Below are positions 23,374 to 33,310 of a stretch of 64,000 nt of DNA, one piece after another. The translations under genes were made by a program, and so were the position numbers. This stretch comes from Mucilaginibacter sp. KACC 22773 (GTDB taxonomy: Bacteria; Bacteroidota; Bacteroidia; Sphingobacteriales; Sphingobacteriaceae). The DNA lies in contig NZ_CP117883.1 of NCBI RefSeq assembly GCF_028736215.1, positions 6,014,001-6,078,000 on the forward strand, given 5' to 3'. Every line of letters begins with the position of its first letter. The first letter of the stretch is position 1. The notes beneath the pieces are model-generated. The model had not been told where the DNA came from. It did no database searches and saw nothing but the letters and a program-made list of their open reading frames with translations.

Positions 23374-25452
23374 ATGAGGAAACTTCTACTTTTTTTCTTT
23401 TTTACCACCCTTGTGCAGGTTACTGCCGCACAGCAATCTGTCATAGATCAATTGTTATACGGTGTCGCTTACTATGATGAATACATGCCCTACGATCGCC
23501 TGGACAAAGATGTTCAAATGATGAAAGAGGCGGGTATCAATGTCGTACGTATCGCGGAATCGACCTGGAGCACTTTAGAACCCCAGGAGGGCGTATTTGA
23601 CTTTAAGCACATCGACCGTGTTTTAGATGCCATGCATAAAGCCGGGATCAAGGTCATTATCGGTACACCAACCTATGCTGTACCAACCTGGCTTGTTCGC
23701 AAATACCCGGATGTCCTGGCAATTACATCCCGTGGTCCCAATCAATATGGCCCCCGTCAGAACATGGACATCTCTAATAAGGATTTCCTTGACCATGCAG
23801 AACGGGTTATCCGTAAATTACTTGAACATGTTAAAGATCAGCCGGCTATTATCGGCTACCAGATAGACAATGAAACCAAGGCTTACAACACTGCCGGGCC
23901 GCAGGTTCAAAAGAAGTTTGTTAGCTATATGCATAACAAGTTTGGCACGCTTGACAGCATCAACAGAGCGTTCGGGCTGGATTACTGGAGTAACCGCATC
24001 AATAGCTGGGAGGATTTTCCATCCATGGTTAATTCTATCAATGCGAGCCAAAATGCCGAGTTTGCAAAGTTTCAGCGCAAGTTGGTGACGGAGTATCTGT
24101 CCTGGCAGGCAAGGATCGTAAATGAATATAAAAAACCGGGGCAATTTGTAACACAGAATTTCGACTTTGACTGGGCAGGATACTCCTATGGGATCCAGTC
24201 TGAGGTCGACCATTTCGCCGCTGCGAAATCCTTGGATATAGCGGGTGTTGATATCTATCATCCATCACAGGACGCACTTACCGGGACAGAAATTTCTTTT
24301 GGTGGTGATGTTGCCCGTTCCATGAAAGGCGGAAAGAATTACCTTTTACTTGAAACGGAGGCCCAGGGTTTTGCGCAATGGGTCCCGTACCCGGGACAGT
24401 TACGCCTTCAGGCTTTTAGTCATCTTGCCTCGGGAGCAAATATGGTCGAATACTGGCATTGGCACTCCATCCATAATTCCGCGGAGACCTATTGGAAGGG
24501 GCTGTTAAGCCATGATTTTCAGCCGAACCCCACTTATAATGAAGCGAAAACTATCGGCAAGGATTTTCAACGTTTAAGTTCGCATTTGTTAAACCTGAAA
24601 AAGACGAATAAGGTAGCCATATTATTCAGCAACGAAGCGCTGACCGGTTTCAATTCGTTTCGGTTCGAATCGGGGACGAAAAGAAGCTACAATGACATGG
24701 TTCGGTTAGTTTATGACGCCCTGTTCCGGATGAATGTCGGGGTAGATTTCGTTGATCCGACAAGCACCAATATTGAAAATTATAAGCTGCTTGTTGTGCC
24801 GGCTTTATACGCCGCCCCTGATAGCCTGCTTCAGCGACTAAACCGTTTTGTAAAAAATGGCGGACACATTGTGTACACGCTTAGAAGCGGTTTCTCCGAC
24901 CAAAATATTAAGGTAAGAAGTGTTTTACAACCGGGAATTGTCAGTGAGGCTTGTGGCATTTCCTATAGCCAGTTCGTGGTACCTAAAAACGTCGCCTTAA
25001 AAGACAATCCCTTTCGGGTTAACCCCGAAGATAATCAGGTTAGTTCCTGGATGGAACTGATCACCCCGGCCACCGCTAAAGTACTCGCTTACTATGATCA
25101 TCCGGTTTGGGGGAAATACGCAGCGGTTACGCAGAATAACTTTGGAAAGGGCATGGCGACCTATGTAGGGTGCGTTACCAGCGCCAGTGTCATGGAGAAA
25201 ATCCTCGCGGATGCCGTAAAGAAAGCAGGACTTTGGGGAGAGGACCAGAATTTATATTTTCCTGTTATTACCAAATACGGTACCAACCAGAGCGGCAGAA
25301 CTATTCGTTATTTACTGAATTACTCGGCACAGCCGGCGGTTGTCAAATATACGTTCGGATCAGGGTACGAACTGTTTTCGGGTAAAAAAGTAAATACAAA
25401 CAGCGAAATCAAGCTGGAACCATGGGACGTGAAAATTGTCGAGCAGCAATAG
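23374..25452 (+). CDS. Secreted beta-galactosidase, GH42 family
   Basis: A 692-aa glycoside hydrolase with a signal peptide (MRKLLLFFFFTTLVQVTAAQ). The catalytic (beta/alpha)8 domain starts at LYGVAYYDEYMPYDRLDKD. The general acid/base is Glu167 in QIDNE, and the likely nucleophile is Glu327 in LLLETEA. A trimerisation-type middle domain (residues about 400-610, VAILFSNEALTGFNS) and a small C-terminal beta domain follow, as in GH42 enzymes. It removes terminal beta-D-galactose from oligosaccharides. The periplasmic or outer location and the link to SusCD suggest action on galactan- or arabinogalactan-type glycans. It diverges from its kinase/regulator pair and lies 225 bp before SusC. Confidence 0.9.
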   Translation: MRKLLLFFFFTTLVQVTAAQQSVIDQLLYGVAYYDEYMPYDRLDKDVQMMKEAGINVVRIAESTWSTLEPQEGVFDFKHIDRVLDAMHKAGIKVIIGTPTYAVPTWLVRKYPDVLAITSRGPNQYGPRQNMDISNKDFLDHAERVIRKLLEHVKDQPAIIGYQIDNETKAYNTAGPQVQKKFVSYMHNKFGTLDSINRAFGLDYWSNRINSWEDFPSMVNSINASQNAEFAKFQRKLVTEYLSWQARIVNEYKKPGQFVTQNFDFDWAGYSYGIQSEVDHFAAAKSLDIAGVDIYHPSQDALTGTEISFGGDVARSMKGGKNYLLLETEAQGFAQWVPYPGQLRLQAFSHLASGANMVEYWHWHSIHNSAETYWKGLLSHDFQPNPTYNEAKTIGKDFQRLSSHLLNLKKTNKVAILFSNEALTGFNSFRFESGTKRSYNDMVRLVYDALFRMNVGVDFVDPTSTNIENYKLLVVPALYAAPDSLLQRLNRFVKNGGHIVYTLRSGFSDQNIKVRSVLQPGIVSEACGISYSQFVVPKNVALKDNPFRVNPEDNQVSSWMELITPATAKVLAYYDHPVWGKYAAVTQNNFGKGMATYVGCVTSASVMEKILADAVKKAGLWGEDQNLYFPVITKYGTNQSGRTIRYLLNYSAQPAVVKYTFGSGYELFSGKKVNTNSEIKLEPWDVKIVEQQ

Positions 25453-25677
25453 CCTGACCGAAGAGGAAATCTTTGCTTAAAAAAAAATTCAGTTCAGTCG
25501 CGAGCGGGCTATACCTAACACACATCTTTTATTAAACGTCACAGCTATTTCAGATGGGCAGAATAGACATGACTAAATTTTCGGGTAATATTTTATTAAA
25601 GCCATTGAAAATCAAATATTTAAAACTTTTTCTTGAATTAAAAAGGGATTCCTATCACTAATTTAAACAACACAATT

Positions 25678-28600
25678 ATGAACAATCATCGACTAAAACT
25701 ACATCATTTTTCCAGGCGCCGCTTCAGATACCCCTCTGGACTGCTCATTATGCTCTGTGTGTTTTTCACTTCTATCGTATCAGCGTATGCACAGCAGACC
25801 GTGCGGGGAAAAGTAACTACGGATGCAGGTGCTGCCGTGCCTGGAGCTTCGGTACAAGTTAAAGGAACAAAAGTCGCTACGAGCACCAATACTACCGGAG
25901 ACTTTATCATTAGCGCCCCCGGGAATGCAACGCTGGTCATCACGAACATTGGTTTTGAGACACAGGAAATTAAAGTTGACAATCAATCCAATATCAAAGT
26001 ACAGTTAAAATCCTCGTCAACGGAGATGCAGCAGGTGGTGATCGTTGGTTACGGAACGCAGCGTAAAGCAACCTTATCCGGTTCTGTTGCTACAGTAAAG
26101 GGTTCTGAACTTACTAAATCGCCCAATGTTAACGTGAGTAATTCACTCGTGGGACGCTTACCCGGGCTTACAGCTGTAAATTCGGGTGGTGAACCGGGAT
26201 ACGACGGCTCAACACTGAGAATACGCGGCGTTAATACATTTGGAAATGCCAATCCATTGATTGTTGTAGATGGCGTGCCTGGTCGATCCTTAGAGCGAAT
26301 CGACCCTGCTACTATTGAAAGCGTTACTGTTTTAAAGGATGCTTCCGCTGCCATTTACGGCGCTCAGGCGGCAAACGGGGTTATCCTGGTGACCACCAAA
26401 CGGGGTAAGACAGGAAGTCCATCAATTACGGTCAGTTTAAACCAGGGATACGGCAGGCCTACGCGTCTTCCAAAAATGGCCGACGCTGCTGAATATGCAA
26501 CTGCGCTGAATGAAATTGCCGCGTACCGTAACGCCCCTGCTAAATATACACAGGAGGACCTGGAACTGTACAGATCAGGAGCCGATCCCTGGGGCCATCC
26601 GAATACGGATTGGTTCAAGGAAGTACTTAAGCCGTGGTCCGGTCAAAAATCCGGTAACGCAACGGTTTCCGGCGGTAACGAAGGGTTCAAATATTTCGTT
26701 TCCATGTCCGGCAGAAGCCAGGATGGTTTCTATCGTAACAGTGCAACCAAGTATAATCAATACGATCTGCGGTCAAATTTCGACGCGAAGCTTAACAAAT
26801 ATTTGTCCTTAACGGTCGATCTCTCGGGACGGATGGAAGACAGGAATTTCCCGACGCGGTCATCCGGTGATATTTTCGCCATGACCATGCGCGGCAAGCC
26901 TAACCTTCCTGCTTACTGGCCAAACGGCCTTCCGGGTCCTGATATCGAGTTCGGAAATAACCCGGCAGTCATCAGTACTTCTGCAACGGGTTATGACAGG
27001 GATAAACGTTATGTGACCAACACCAACTTCAGCCTGAATTTTAAGGTTCCCGGCGTGGAAGGTCTGTCTATAACCGGTAATGCGGCACTTGATAAGAATA
27101 TCCGTTTTAATAAAACCTTCCGTACGCCCTGGTATCTCTATTCATGGGACGGTACTACCAGGGATAGTGACGGAAACCCTGTGCTGGCAAAAAATAAAAA
27201 AGGTTTTGACAGCCCGGAACTCAATGAATATATGGAGGACAACGGAGGATCGCTGATCAACGCTTTAGTAAACTACGAAAAGTCATTTGATAAGCACAAT
27301 TTCAAATTTCTTGCTGGTGCGGAAAAAATAAAAGGCAGCGGCGATAACTTTTCCGCCTACAGGCGCAACTTCATTTCGACTGCTATTGATCAGTTATTTG
27401 CCGGAGGTGTCGATCAGTTTTTGACCAATAATGGTTCCGGCTATCAGAATTCACGTTTAAATTATTTTGGAAGGGTTAACTACGCTTTTGCCAATAAATA
27501 TCTGATGGAGTTTGTATGGCGCTACCAGGCATCCTATATTTTTGAAAAATCAAGCCGCTTCGGATTCTTCCCGGGTGTTTCTTTAGGCTATGTGATATCT
27601 GAAGAAAAATTCTGGAAAGATAACCTGTCTTTTGCTGATTATTTCAAATTACGCGCCTCCGTTGGAAGCACCGGGAACGACCAGATAGATCCGTTCCGGT
27701 ATCTTGCCACTTATGGGTTAGGCAGCCTGGCTTATATCAATAATAGCGGTGCTACGCTTAATCCAACCTTGTACGAAACAGGCGTTCCCAATGTAAATAC
27801 TACGTGGGAGAAAGCCACCCAAAGAAACATTGGATTTGACGTCAGGTTCCTGGATAGTAAATTGTCGGTTACTGCTGATTATTTTTACAATACCCGGTCT
27901 AATATTTTGGCTTTTCGAAACGCTTCCGTACCGAATTCTGCCGGAATTACTTTGCCTCCGGAAAATATCGGGAAAACTGCCAACAAGGGTTTTGATTTCA
28001 GCGTGGAGTATCGGGGTAATACAGGCGCTCTTAATTTCCAGTTAGGTCTGAATGGCGGCTACGCGAAAAATAAGGTCGTTTTCTGGGATGAGCCGCCAGG
28101 TGCACCAGATTACCAAAGATCTACAGGCTATCCCATCGGATCCACGCTGTATTACGACGCGATCGGTGTTTTTCGTACCCAGGCTGACCTGGACGATTAT
28201 CCGCATTGGGGCGGAGCCCGCTTAGGCGATGTTAAATTTAGTGATGTCGATAAAAACGGCGTTATCGATGCAAATGACCGTATCAGGATCAACAAAAACA
28301 ATATTCCTACATGGACGGGCGGTTTTACGCTGGCTTTGCAGTACAAGGGGTTCGACTTGTCGGTGCTTGTACAGGGTGCAGCGGGTGCGGTACAGTATCT
28401 GGCGCCTGAGTCAGGGGAATTTGGTAACTTTCTCAAAAGCTTTTACGATCAGCGCTGGACGCCCGAAAATCCAAATTCCACCGGCCCGCGCACGTTTAAC
28501 CGCTCTGATGAGTACTGGATGAATCAGAACAATACCTTCTGGCTGGCCAAGACAGATTATGTTCGTTTAAAAAATGTTGAATTGGGTTATACGCTTCCGG

Positions 28601-28770
28601 TAAAATTCCAGAACTGGGGGATCAAAAACTTCAGGATCTATACGAACGGTTTCAATTTATTGACCTATAGTCCGGGTATGAAAGATTATGATCCTGAGTT
28701 AAGTTCCGGCAGAGGTTACAGCTATCCATTGCAAAAGATAGTGAACCTAGGTATCTCCGCAAGTTTTTAA
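25678..28770 (+). CDS. SusC/RagA-family TonB-linked outer membrane protein
   Basis: A 1030-aa TonB-dependent transporter. Residues 1-38 form a signal peptide (LLIMLCVFFTSIVSAYAQ). A carboxypeptidase-regulatory-like domain comes next (VRGKVTTDAGAAVPGASV), then a TonB-box-like segment before VVIVGYGTQRKATLSGSV and the plug (LRIRGVNTFGNANPLIVVDG, residues about 180-200). A long beta-barrel ends in LGISASF, with the aromatic C-terminus. It imports glycan fragments as a bivalve pair with the SusD protein encoded 38 bp downstream. There is no STN domain, so no direct anti-sigma signalling is expected. Confidence 0.95.
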   Translation: MNNHRLKLHHFSRRRFRYPSGLLIMLCVFFTSIVSAYAQQTVRGKVTTDAGAAVPGASVQVKGTKVATSTNTTGDFIISAPGNATLVITNIGFETQEIKVDNQSNIKVQLKSSSTEMQQVVIVGYGTQRKATLSGSVATVKGSELTKSPNVNVSNSLVGRLPGLTAVNSGGEPGYDGSTLRIRGVNTFGNANPLIVVDGVPGRSLERIDPATIESVTVLKDASAAIYGAQAANGVILVTTKRGKTGSPSITVSLNQGYGRPTRLPKMADAAEYATALNEIAAYRNAPAKYTQEDLELYRSGADPWGHPNTDWFKEVLKPWSGQKSGNATVSGGNEGFKYFVSMSGRSQDGFYRNSATKYNQYDLRSNFDAKLNKYLSLTVDLSGRMEDRNFPTRSSGDIFAMTMRGKPNLPAYWPNGLPGPDIEFGNNPAVISTSATGYDRDKRYVTNTNFSLNFKVPGVEGLSITGNAALDKNIRFNKTFRTPWYLYSWDGTTRDSDGNPVLAKNKKGFDSPELNEYMEDNGGSLINALVNYEKSFDKHNFKFLAGAEKIKGSGDNFSAYRRNFISTAIDQLFAGGVDQFLTNNGSGYQNSRLNYFGRVNYAFANKYLMEFVWRYQASYIFEKSSRFGFFPGVSLGYVISEEKFWKDNLSFADYFKLRASVGSTGNDQIDPFRYLATYGLGSLAYINNSGATLNPTLYETGVPNVNTTWEKATQRNIGFDVRFLDSKLSVTADYFYNTRSNILAFRNASVPNSAGITLPPENIGKTANKGFDFSVEYRGNTGALNFQLGLNGGYAKNKVVFWDEPPGAPDYQRSTGYPIGSTLYYDAIGVFRTQADLDDYPHWGGARLGDVKFSDVDKNGVIDANDRIRINKNNIPTWTGGFTLALQYKGFDLSVLVQGAAGAVQYLAPESGEFGNFLKSFYDQRWTPENPNSTGPRTFNRSDEYWMNQNNTFWLAKTDYVRLKNVELGYTLPVKFQNWGIKNFRIYTNGFNLLTYSPGMKDYDPELSSGRGYSYPLQKIVNLGISASF

Positions 28771-28808
28771 GTAACCGATTTAGTTAAACATAATTAAACT
28801 AACGAAAG

Positions 28809-30599
28809 ATGAAACGCTTTAGCTACATAATTTTAACATTGCTTTTTATATGCAGTACCCCTTCCTGTAAAAAGGATTTTCTCGATCTGAAGCCACTTGA
28901 CAAGTATTCAGATGAGGCGGTATGGACCGACCCTGCACTCGTACAAACCTTTGTGAATAATATTTATAACGGCGTTCCCTATCCATTCACGGCTGTGATG
29001 TTATCATCCACTGTGGATGAATCTATGGCAGTATGGGACTGGGAGACCAGTAACGTGACCAACAGCCTTGTTACGCCAAGCTACCTGTCGATCTGGGATC
29101 CGAATTTCTGGGTTCCTTCCATACATGAAAAATCGATGTCATGGCAGCCGACCTATAAGAACATCAGGGCATGTAATCTTTTTCTGGAAAAGATCGATGC
29201 CGTTAACTTTGACGATCAAAACAGAAAAGACCAGCTCAAGGGTGAAGTAATGTTCCTAAGAGCCTACTTTTATCATCAGCTCGTTTCCCTGTATGGGGGT
29301 GTGCCTTTGATCACAAAAGCATATAGCCTCAATGATGATTTCGAAGCTCCCCGAGACAGCTATGAAAAATGCATTGATTTCATCGGCAGTGAATGTGACA
29401 AAGCTGCGGCATTGTTACCGGTGAGCGGCGATAAAGCCAGGGCGACCAAAGGGGCGGTACTTGCCTTAAAGGCAAGAGTACTGTTATATGCCGCCTCTGA
29501 TCTTTACAACAGCAATGGCGCTTGGGCTGCATCCTATTCAAATAAAGAGCTGATCGGGTATGTTGGGGGCAACAGGGAGGCCCGGTGGACTGCCGCAAAA
29601 AATGCAGCCAAGGCCGTAATGGATCTTGGTGTTTATCACCTTTATAAAGAAAATCCTGCAACAAGCACAGAAGCGGCTAAGAATTATGGAGACCTGTTTC
29701 TGAATAATGGTAATGAAGAAGATATTTATCTGCAGTATTACGATAATCTACATAACTCGCAATGGGATTCGCCGAGCCCCGGCCTTTTCAACGGACCAAA
29801 CGGCTGGCACAACTGGGGAGGCAATACACCCATTGGTCAATTTGTTGATTCATACGAGATGAAAGACGGAACGAAATTCAGCTGGTCCAATCCTACCGAG
29901 GCAGCCGACCCATATAAAGACCGGGATCCCCGTTTTTATGCCAGTATCCTTTATGACGGCGCTGTGTGGAGACAAAGACCAGCTGATGTAAGAAATGCAG
30001 ATCCGGTGGGCATTGTACAAGTAGGTACTTATAAAAAGGCCGACGGATCGACCTTTAACGGCCTGGATACCCGAAAGGGGCCTGTTGAGGATTGGAACGG
30101 CACTTATACCGGTTATTACCTGCGTAAATTTATTGATCCGTCCATCGATCATCAATATGTAAAGCAACAGTTACCCTGGAGAAGATTTCGCTATGCTGAG
30201 GTTCTGCTGAATTATGCGGAGGCCTGTATAGCCCTGGGCCAGGAATCTGAAGCCCGCCAGTATATCAATCTGATCAGGAAGCGTGCAGGAATGCCAGCTA
30301 TTAATGATGCTGGCAGCGCATTGACGGAAAGGTACAGGAACGAGCGCCGTATTGAATTAGCCTATGAGGAACAGCGTTTTTTTGACGTTCGTCGATGGAT
30401 GATCCCGGCGGGTGCGTATGCTGCCGCCAGCGGGGTGGAGATAAAAGGAGATATGGCAGCAAATGGCACTATTTCAAACCGTACCTATGCCGTGAAAACG
30501 GTGCAGGCCAGAAACTGGCTCCCAAGATTTTATCTGTTACCCATTCAAATTGATGAGTTGAACAGAAATTCCAAACTTATTCAAAACCCCTTATACTAA
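28809..30599 (+). CDS. SusD/RagB-family glycan-binding lipoprotein
   Basis: A 596-aa lipoprotein. A signal segment (FSYIILTLLFICSTPSC) ends in a lipobox Cys at about residue 20, and KKDFLDLKP follows, typical of SusD proteins. The helical TPR-like core includes GEVMFLRAYFYHQLVSLYGG near 160, RFRYAEVLLNYAEACIALGQ near 462, and RNERRIELAYEEQRFFDVRRW near 515. The C-terminus (LIQNPLY) is the family ending. It sits on the cell surface and captures substrate for SusC. At about 600 aa it is in the long subgroup. A strong terminator follows at 30730. Confidence 0.95.
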   Translation: MKRFSYIILTLLFICSTPSCKKDFLDLKPLDKYSDEAVWTDPALVQTFVNNIYNGVPYPFTAVMLSSTVDESMAVWDWETSNVTNSLVTPSYLSIWDPNFWVPSIHEKSMSWQPTYKNIRACNLFLEKIDAVNFDDQNRKDQLKGEVMFLRAYFYHQLVSLYGGVPLITKAYSLNDDFEAPRDSYEKCIDFIGSECDKAAALLPVSGDKARATKGAVLALKARVLLYAASDLYNSNGAWAASYSNKELIGYVGGNREARWTAAKNAAKAVMDLGVYHLYKENPATSTEAAKNYGDLFLNNGNEEDIYLQYYDNLHNSQWDSPSPGLFNGPNGWHNWGGNTPIGQFVDSYEMKDGTKFSWSNPTEAADPYKDRDPRFYASILYDGAVWRQRPADVRNADPVGIVQVGTYKKADGSTFNGLDTRKGPVEDWNGTYTGYYLRKFIDPSIDHQYVKQQLPWRRFRYAEVLLNYAEACIALGQESEARQYINLIRKRAGMPAINDAGSALTERYRNERRIELAYEEQRFFDVRRWMIPAGAYAAASGVEIKGDMAANGTISNRTYAVKTVQARNWLPRFYLLPIQIDELNRNSKLIQNPLY

Positions 30600-30729
30600 T
30601 CTTCATTGTTATGGTATCCATCAATCCCGTCGTACCGCTTAAAAGACGCTATCATTGATGAAGAACAAAAGGAAGTTTGCTGCCTGTTGTAAGCAAAACC
30701 CGCAAGTCATCGTATGGCAGAATGTTATT

Positions 30730-30764
30730 AAAAGTAATCCGGGATTTCCTGGATTACTTTTTTT
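30730..30764 (+). terminator. Intrinsic terminator of the GH42-SusCD locus
   Basis: AAAAGTAATCC (30730-30740) pairs perfectly with GGATTACTTTT (30751-30761) around a 10-nt loop, and the T-run continues to TTTTTTT. It lies 131 bp after the SusD stop. It is a classical rho-independent terminator. Confidence 0.85.
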
Positions 30765-30913
30765 ATTGACTGGATTGACCGGGCGTAATAAAGATTCGTC
30801 CTTCAGAATGCCCATTAACGTTATAGGGAAAACACATAACATTCATGGTGTACAAAAGTTGTTGGGGCATTATTTGGATGATATATTTAGTAACTTCGGG
30901 TAAACGCAAAAGA

Positions 30914-31315
30914 ATGACACAAACGCAACGAAGCCGCAACACCTGGTTAACCCTACTCATCATATTTACATTTTTTTTAAGCGCGGCAGCTATGGCACAG
31001 AATAATCACCTATATAGAATTGCCAAAATTCAAGTTGATCCGGCGCAGCTGGTTAATTATAACATTGCTTTGAAGGAGCAAATGACTACAGCTATCCGTG
31101 TAGAACCGGGAGTACTAAGTTATTATGCTGTTGCCGATAAAAAGGAGCCGACACATATTACGATTTTTGAAGTATATGCTGATTCAACTGCCTATAAAGC
31201 CCATATACAGGCCCCGCATTTTAAGAAATACAAGGAAACCGTTCAGCACATGGTCACTTTCTTAGAAGTTACAGATGTAGAATTAATCGGATCGGCAAAA
31301 AAGCCGGGTATGTAG
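30914..31315 (+). CDS. Secreted antibiotic-biosynthesis-monooxygenase (ABM) fold protein
   Basis: About 133 aa, starting at ATG 30914 (MTQTQRSRNTWLTLLIIFTF) with a signal peptide ending near AMAQ. The frame extends to 30845, but that part is not protein-like. The mature part has the dimeric alpha/beta-barrel ABM/YgiN pattern: HLYRIAKIQVDPAQLVNYN, EPGVLSYYAVADKKEP, ITIFEVYADSTAYKAHIQAP, HFKKY. Such proteins are small monooxygenases or quinol-handling proteins. The substrate here is unknown. It may belong with the cupin/CMD group downstream, which also encodes secreted proteins. Confidence 0.8.
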   Translation: MTQTQRSRNTWLTLLIIFTFFLSAAAMAQNNHLYRIAKIQVDPAQLVNYNIALKEQMTTAIRVEPGVLSYYAVADKKEPTHITIFEVYADSTAYKAHIQAPHFKKYKETVQHMVTFLEVTDVELIGSAKKPGM

Positions 31316-31386
31316 GTAGCGAAAGATAAAAGGTTAATCATGGAGGGCTTTAACAGCTACAACCGGGTCATCACTTCGATTTCCTG

Positions 31387-31743
31387 TTGGATTACCTGAC
31401 AGCCGGCGTGATCGTCAAGCCGGCTATTGAAATGTTCTATATCTATTTTAATCAAAAGATTGCGTTGACCTTCCGGAAGACCCGAAAGACCCCGCAACAT
31501 ACCGGCATTCGGATCGCTGCAAAACGGGAATATCGTGCCAGTTTGAGAATAACCTTACCTGCTATTACTGATTTCACGTTTGATGAGGGCGAGACATTTG
31601 ATACAGCCTGGCTACTACTTAGCGATGGCCATAATGATTTTGAAAGCGCCGCGATACAGCTTTGCGAACTCGTATCATGCCAAGATATCAGGATCGGCAA
31701 AGTGACGCCCAGCAGCGTAGCTATATGGCAGCATTCAGCTTGA
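31387..31743 (+). CDS. Possible hypothetical protein (118 aa)
   Basis: The frame reads MDYLTAGVIVKPAIEMFYIY, then a Lys/Arg-rich part, and a more protein-like C-terminal half (LPAITDFTFDEGETFDTAWL, LCELVSCQDIRIGKV). An opposing minus-strand frame (31452-31829) is Ser/Lys/Cys-rich and less convincing. Codon use favours the plus strand. No family is recognised and the N-terminus may be degraded. It is a doubtful gene or remnant. Confidence 0.3.
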   Translation: MDYLTAGVIVKPAIEMFYIYFNQKIALTFRKTRKTPQHTGIRIAAKREYRASLRITLPAITDFTFDEGETFDTAWLLLSDGHNDFESAAIQLCELVSCQDIRIGKVTPSSVAIWQHSA

Positions 31744-31904
31744 TCATTAGTCTGCTGAGCAATTAAACCGGTCTTTAGGATAAAGCGTTTGATCTCTTTT
31801 CGTTTTGTGAAGTCCGGGAAACTCCCCACCAGCTATTAGAAAAGACGGCACGCTGCCAAATGGATGTCCCCGTGGCAAACAGTGATGGCGATTGACCTTG
31901 TCTG

Positions 31905-31975
31905 TAATTATTTGATATCATTACTTAATTATTTGATAGCTATTAACAGTTAGGCTGTTGTCAAGGGTAGCTTTG
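31905..31975 (+). promoter_or_regulatory. Direct-repeat operator and -7 box upstream of the cupin operon
   Basis: The 13-mer TAATTATTTGATA occurs exactly twice, at 31905-31917 and 31926-31938, offset by 21 bp (two helical turns). A -7-like TAGCTTTG follows at 31968-31975, 47 bp before the cupin start. The layout fits an activator binding as a direct-repeat dimer, as AraC-family proteins do, just upstream of a weak promoter. Confidence 0.5.
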
Positions 31976-32021
31976 CATATCGAAGAATAGTTAACTGTTA
32001 AATAATAAAAGATCAGATTGT

Positions 32022-32510
32022 ATGAAAACATTTGGATTATTAATCGCACTGGTATGGCTGTTCAGCCTGAACAGCAACGCGCAGCAGTCTGCAAATACGG
32101 ATAAAACCGCCGGTCAATATGATCTTTATCCAAAAGGCAAACCCGCTCCTGCTGAAAATTTTACCGGAAGTGTATGGGTTTGGCCACTGGTAGCCAATGA
32201 CAGCGTGTTTCACTTTGTATCCGGTTCGGTAACTTTTGCACCAGGAGCCCGTAGCCACTGGCACGCACACCCTGCCGGACAGATTTTGTATATCACGGGC
32301 GGTACCTGTTATTACCAGGAGAAGGGCGGGACAATTCAGGTTTTTCATAAAGGAGATGTTATCAAATGCCCGCCCAATATAGACCACTGGCATGGCGCCT
32401 CGCCTGCAGATACAATGACGCACATCGCCCTGAATCCAAACACCCAAAATGGCATTGTGGTGTGGAAACAAGAAGTAACCGACAAGGAATACAGGGCGCT
32501 AAAACGATAG
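32022..32510 (+). CDS. Secreted cupin-domain protein
   Basis: A 162-aa protein with a signal peptide (MKTFGLLIALVWLFSLNSNAQ) and one cupin barrel. Metal-ligand pattern: SHWHAHPAGQ (two His and a following Gln in place of the usual Glu) and HWHGASP near 125 with His. GTCYYQEKGG lies between. It belongs to the small cupins found with carboxymuconolactone decarboxylase-like proteins, some of which act as hydroxynitrile lyases or redox enzymes. It is followed 42 bp later by exactly such a CMD gene, so the two likely act together. The substrate is unknown. Confidence 0.85.
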   Translation: MKTFGLLIALVWLFSLNSNAQQSANTDKTAGQYDLYPKGKPAPAENFTGSVWVWPLVANDSVFHFVSGSVTFAPGARSHWHAHPAGQILYITGGTCYYQEKGGTIQVFHKGDVIKCPPNIDHWHGASPADTMTHIALNPNTQNGIVVWKQEVTDKEYRALKR

Positions 32511-32552
32511 CATACAGGGTATCGTCCATGCCAGCTTTAAAATATCCGCACT

Positions 32553-33287
32553 ATGAAAACAATATTTTCGGCAGCATTTATTCTTATTTTCTCCTTTTTT
32601 AATACAGGCATTAAAGCACAAAACAAAATGGTCGCCAAACAAAATTTAGATCTAAAACAACAGCGTATCGTTACCATCGCTGCCTTCACGGCTAAAGGCG
32701 ATATCCCCCGGCTGAAGGCTTGTCTCAGCAAGGGCCTCGATGATGGTCTTACGATCAACGAGATCAAGGAAGTACTTGTTCAGTTATATGCTTATTGCGG
32801 CTTTCCCCGAAGCCTTAATGGTATTAATGCCTTGATGGCTGTTCTTGATGAGCGCAAAGCTATAGGGATTTCTGACGCACCGGGTCGCGACGCATCCCCG
32901 GTTAACGATAACAATAGATACCTCACGGGCAAGCAAACGCTTCAAACGCTCACCGGTGTTGAAGAAAAAGGGCCAAAAAAGGGGGCCAACGGATTTGCTC
33001 CTGTGATCGATACATTTTTAAAAGAGCACCTTTTTGCCGACATCTTCAGCCGGGATATACTTTCTTATCAGCAACGGGAGCTCGCCACCATTTCTGCACT
33101 CGCAGCTATGAGCGGCGTTGAATCTCAGCTGCAATCGCATATTGGTATTGGCTTAAACACGGGGCTTAGCGAGGAACAATTGACTCAGGCCCTCGTATTG
33201 ATTAAAGACAGTATCGGTAAAAACGAAGCCGCTATCGCTGGTAAAATATTATCTAAGGCTCTTACCATAAAGCAAAATGAAAAATAA
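32553..33287 (+). CDS. Secreted carboxymuconolactone decarboxylase family protein
   Basis: A 244-aa protein with a signal peptide (MKTIFSAAFILIFSFFNTGIK) and two CMD repeats. The first is near residues 35-100 (IVTIAAFTAKGDIPRLKACL, EVLVQLYAYCGFPRSLNG with a single Cys). The second is near 170-235 (RELATISALAAMSGVESQLQ, HIGIGLNTGLSEEQL). CMD proteins include decarboxylases and AhpD-like peroxidase reductants, but the C-x-x-C of AhpD is not present, so a peroxidase role is unlikely. It is co-transcribed with the cupin gene and followed by a DUF2255 gene. Confidence 0.87.
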   Translation: MKTIFSAAFILIFSFFNTGIKAQNKMVAKQNLDLKQQRIVTIAAFTAKGDIPRLKACLSKGLDDGLTINEIKEVLVQLYAYCGFPRSLNGINALMAVLDERKAIGISDAPGRDASPVNDNNRYLTGKQTLQTLTGVEEKGPKKGANGFAPVIDTFLKEHLFADIFSRDILSYQQRELATISALAAMSGVESQLQSHIGIGLNTGLSEEQLTQALVLIKDSIGKNEAAIAGKILSKALTIKQNEK

Positions 33288-33310
33288 ATTTTAATTATGT
33301 GGCTACAATT

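Noticed and set aside
30655..30903. Plus-strand 82-codon frame after the SusD gene
   Set aside because: It runs through the strong terminator at 30730-30764 and has no protein-like composition.
31452..31829. Minus-strand 125-codon frame
   Set aside because: Ser/Cys/Lys-rich shadow of the plus-strand frame; no start context or family match.
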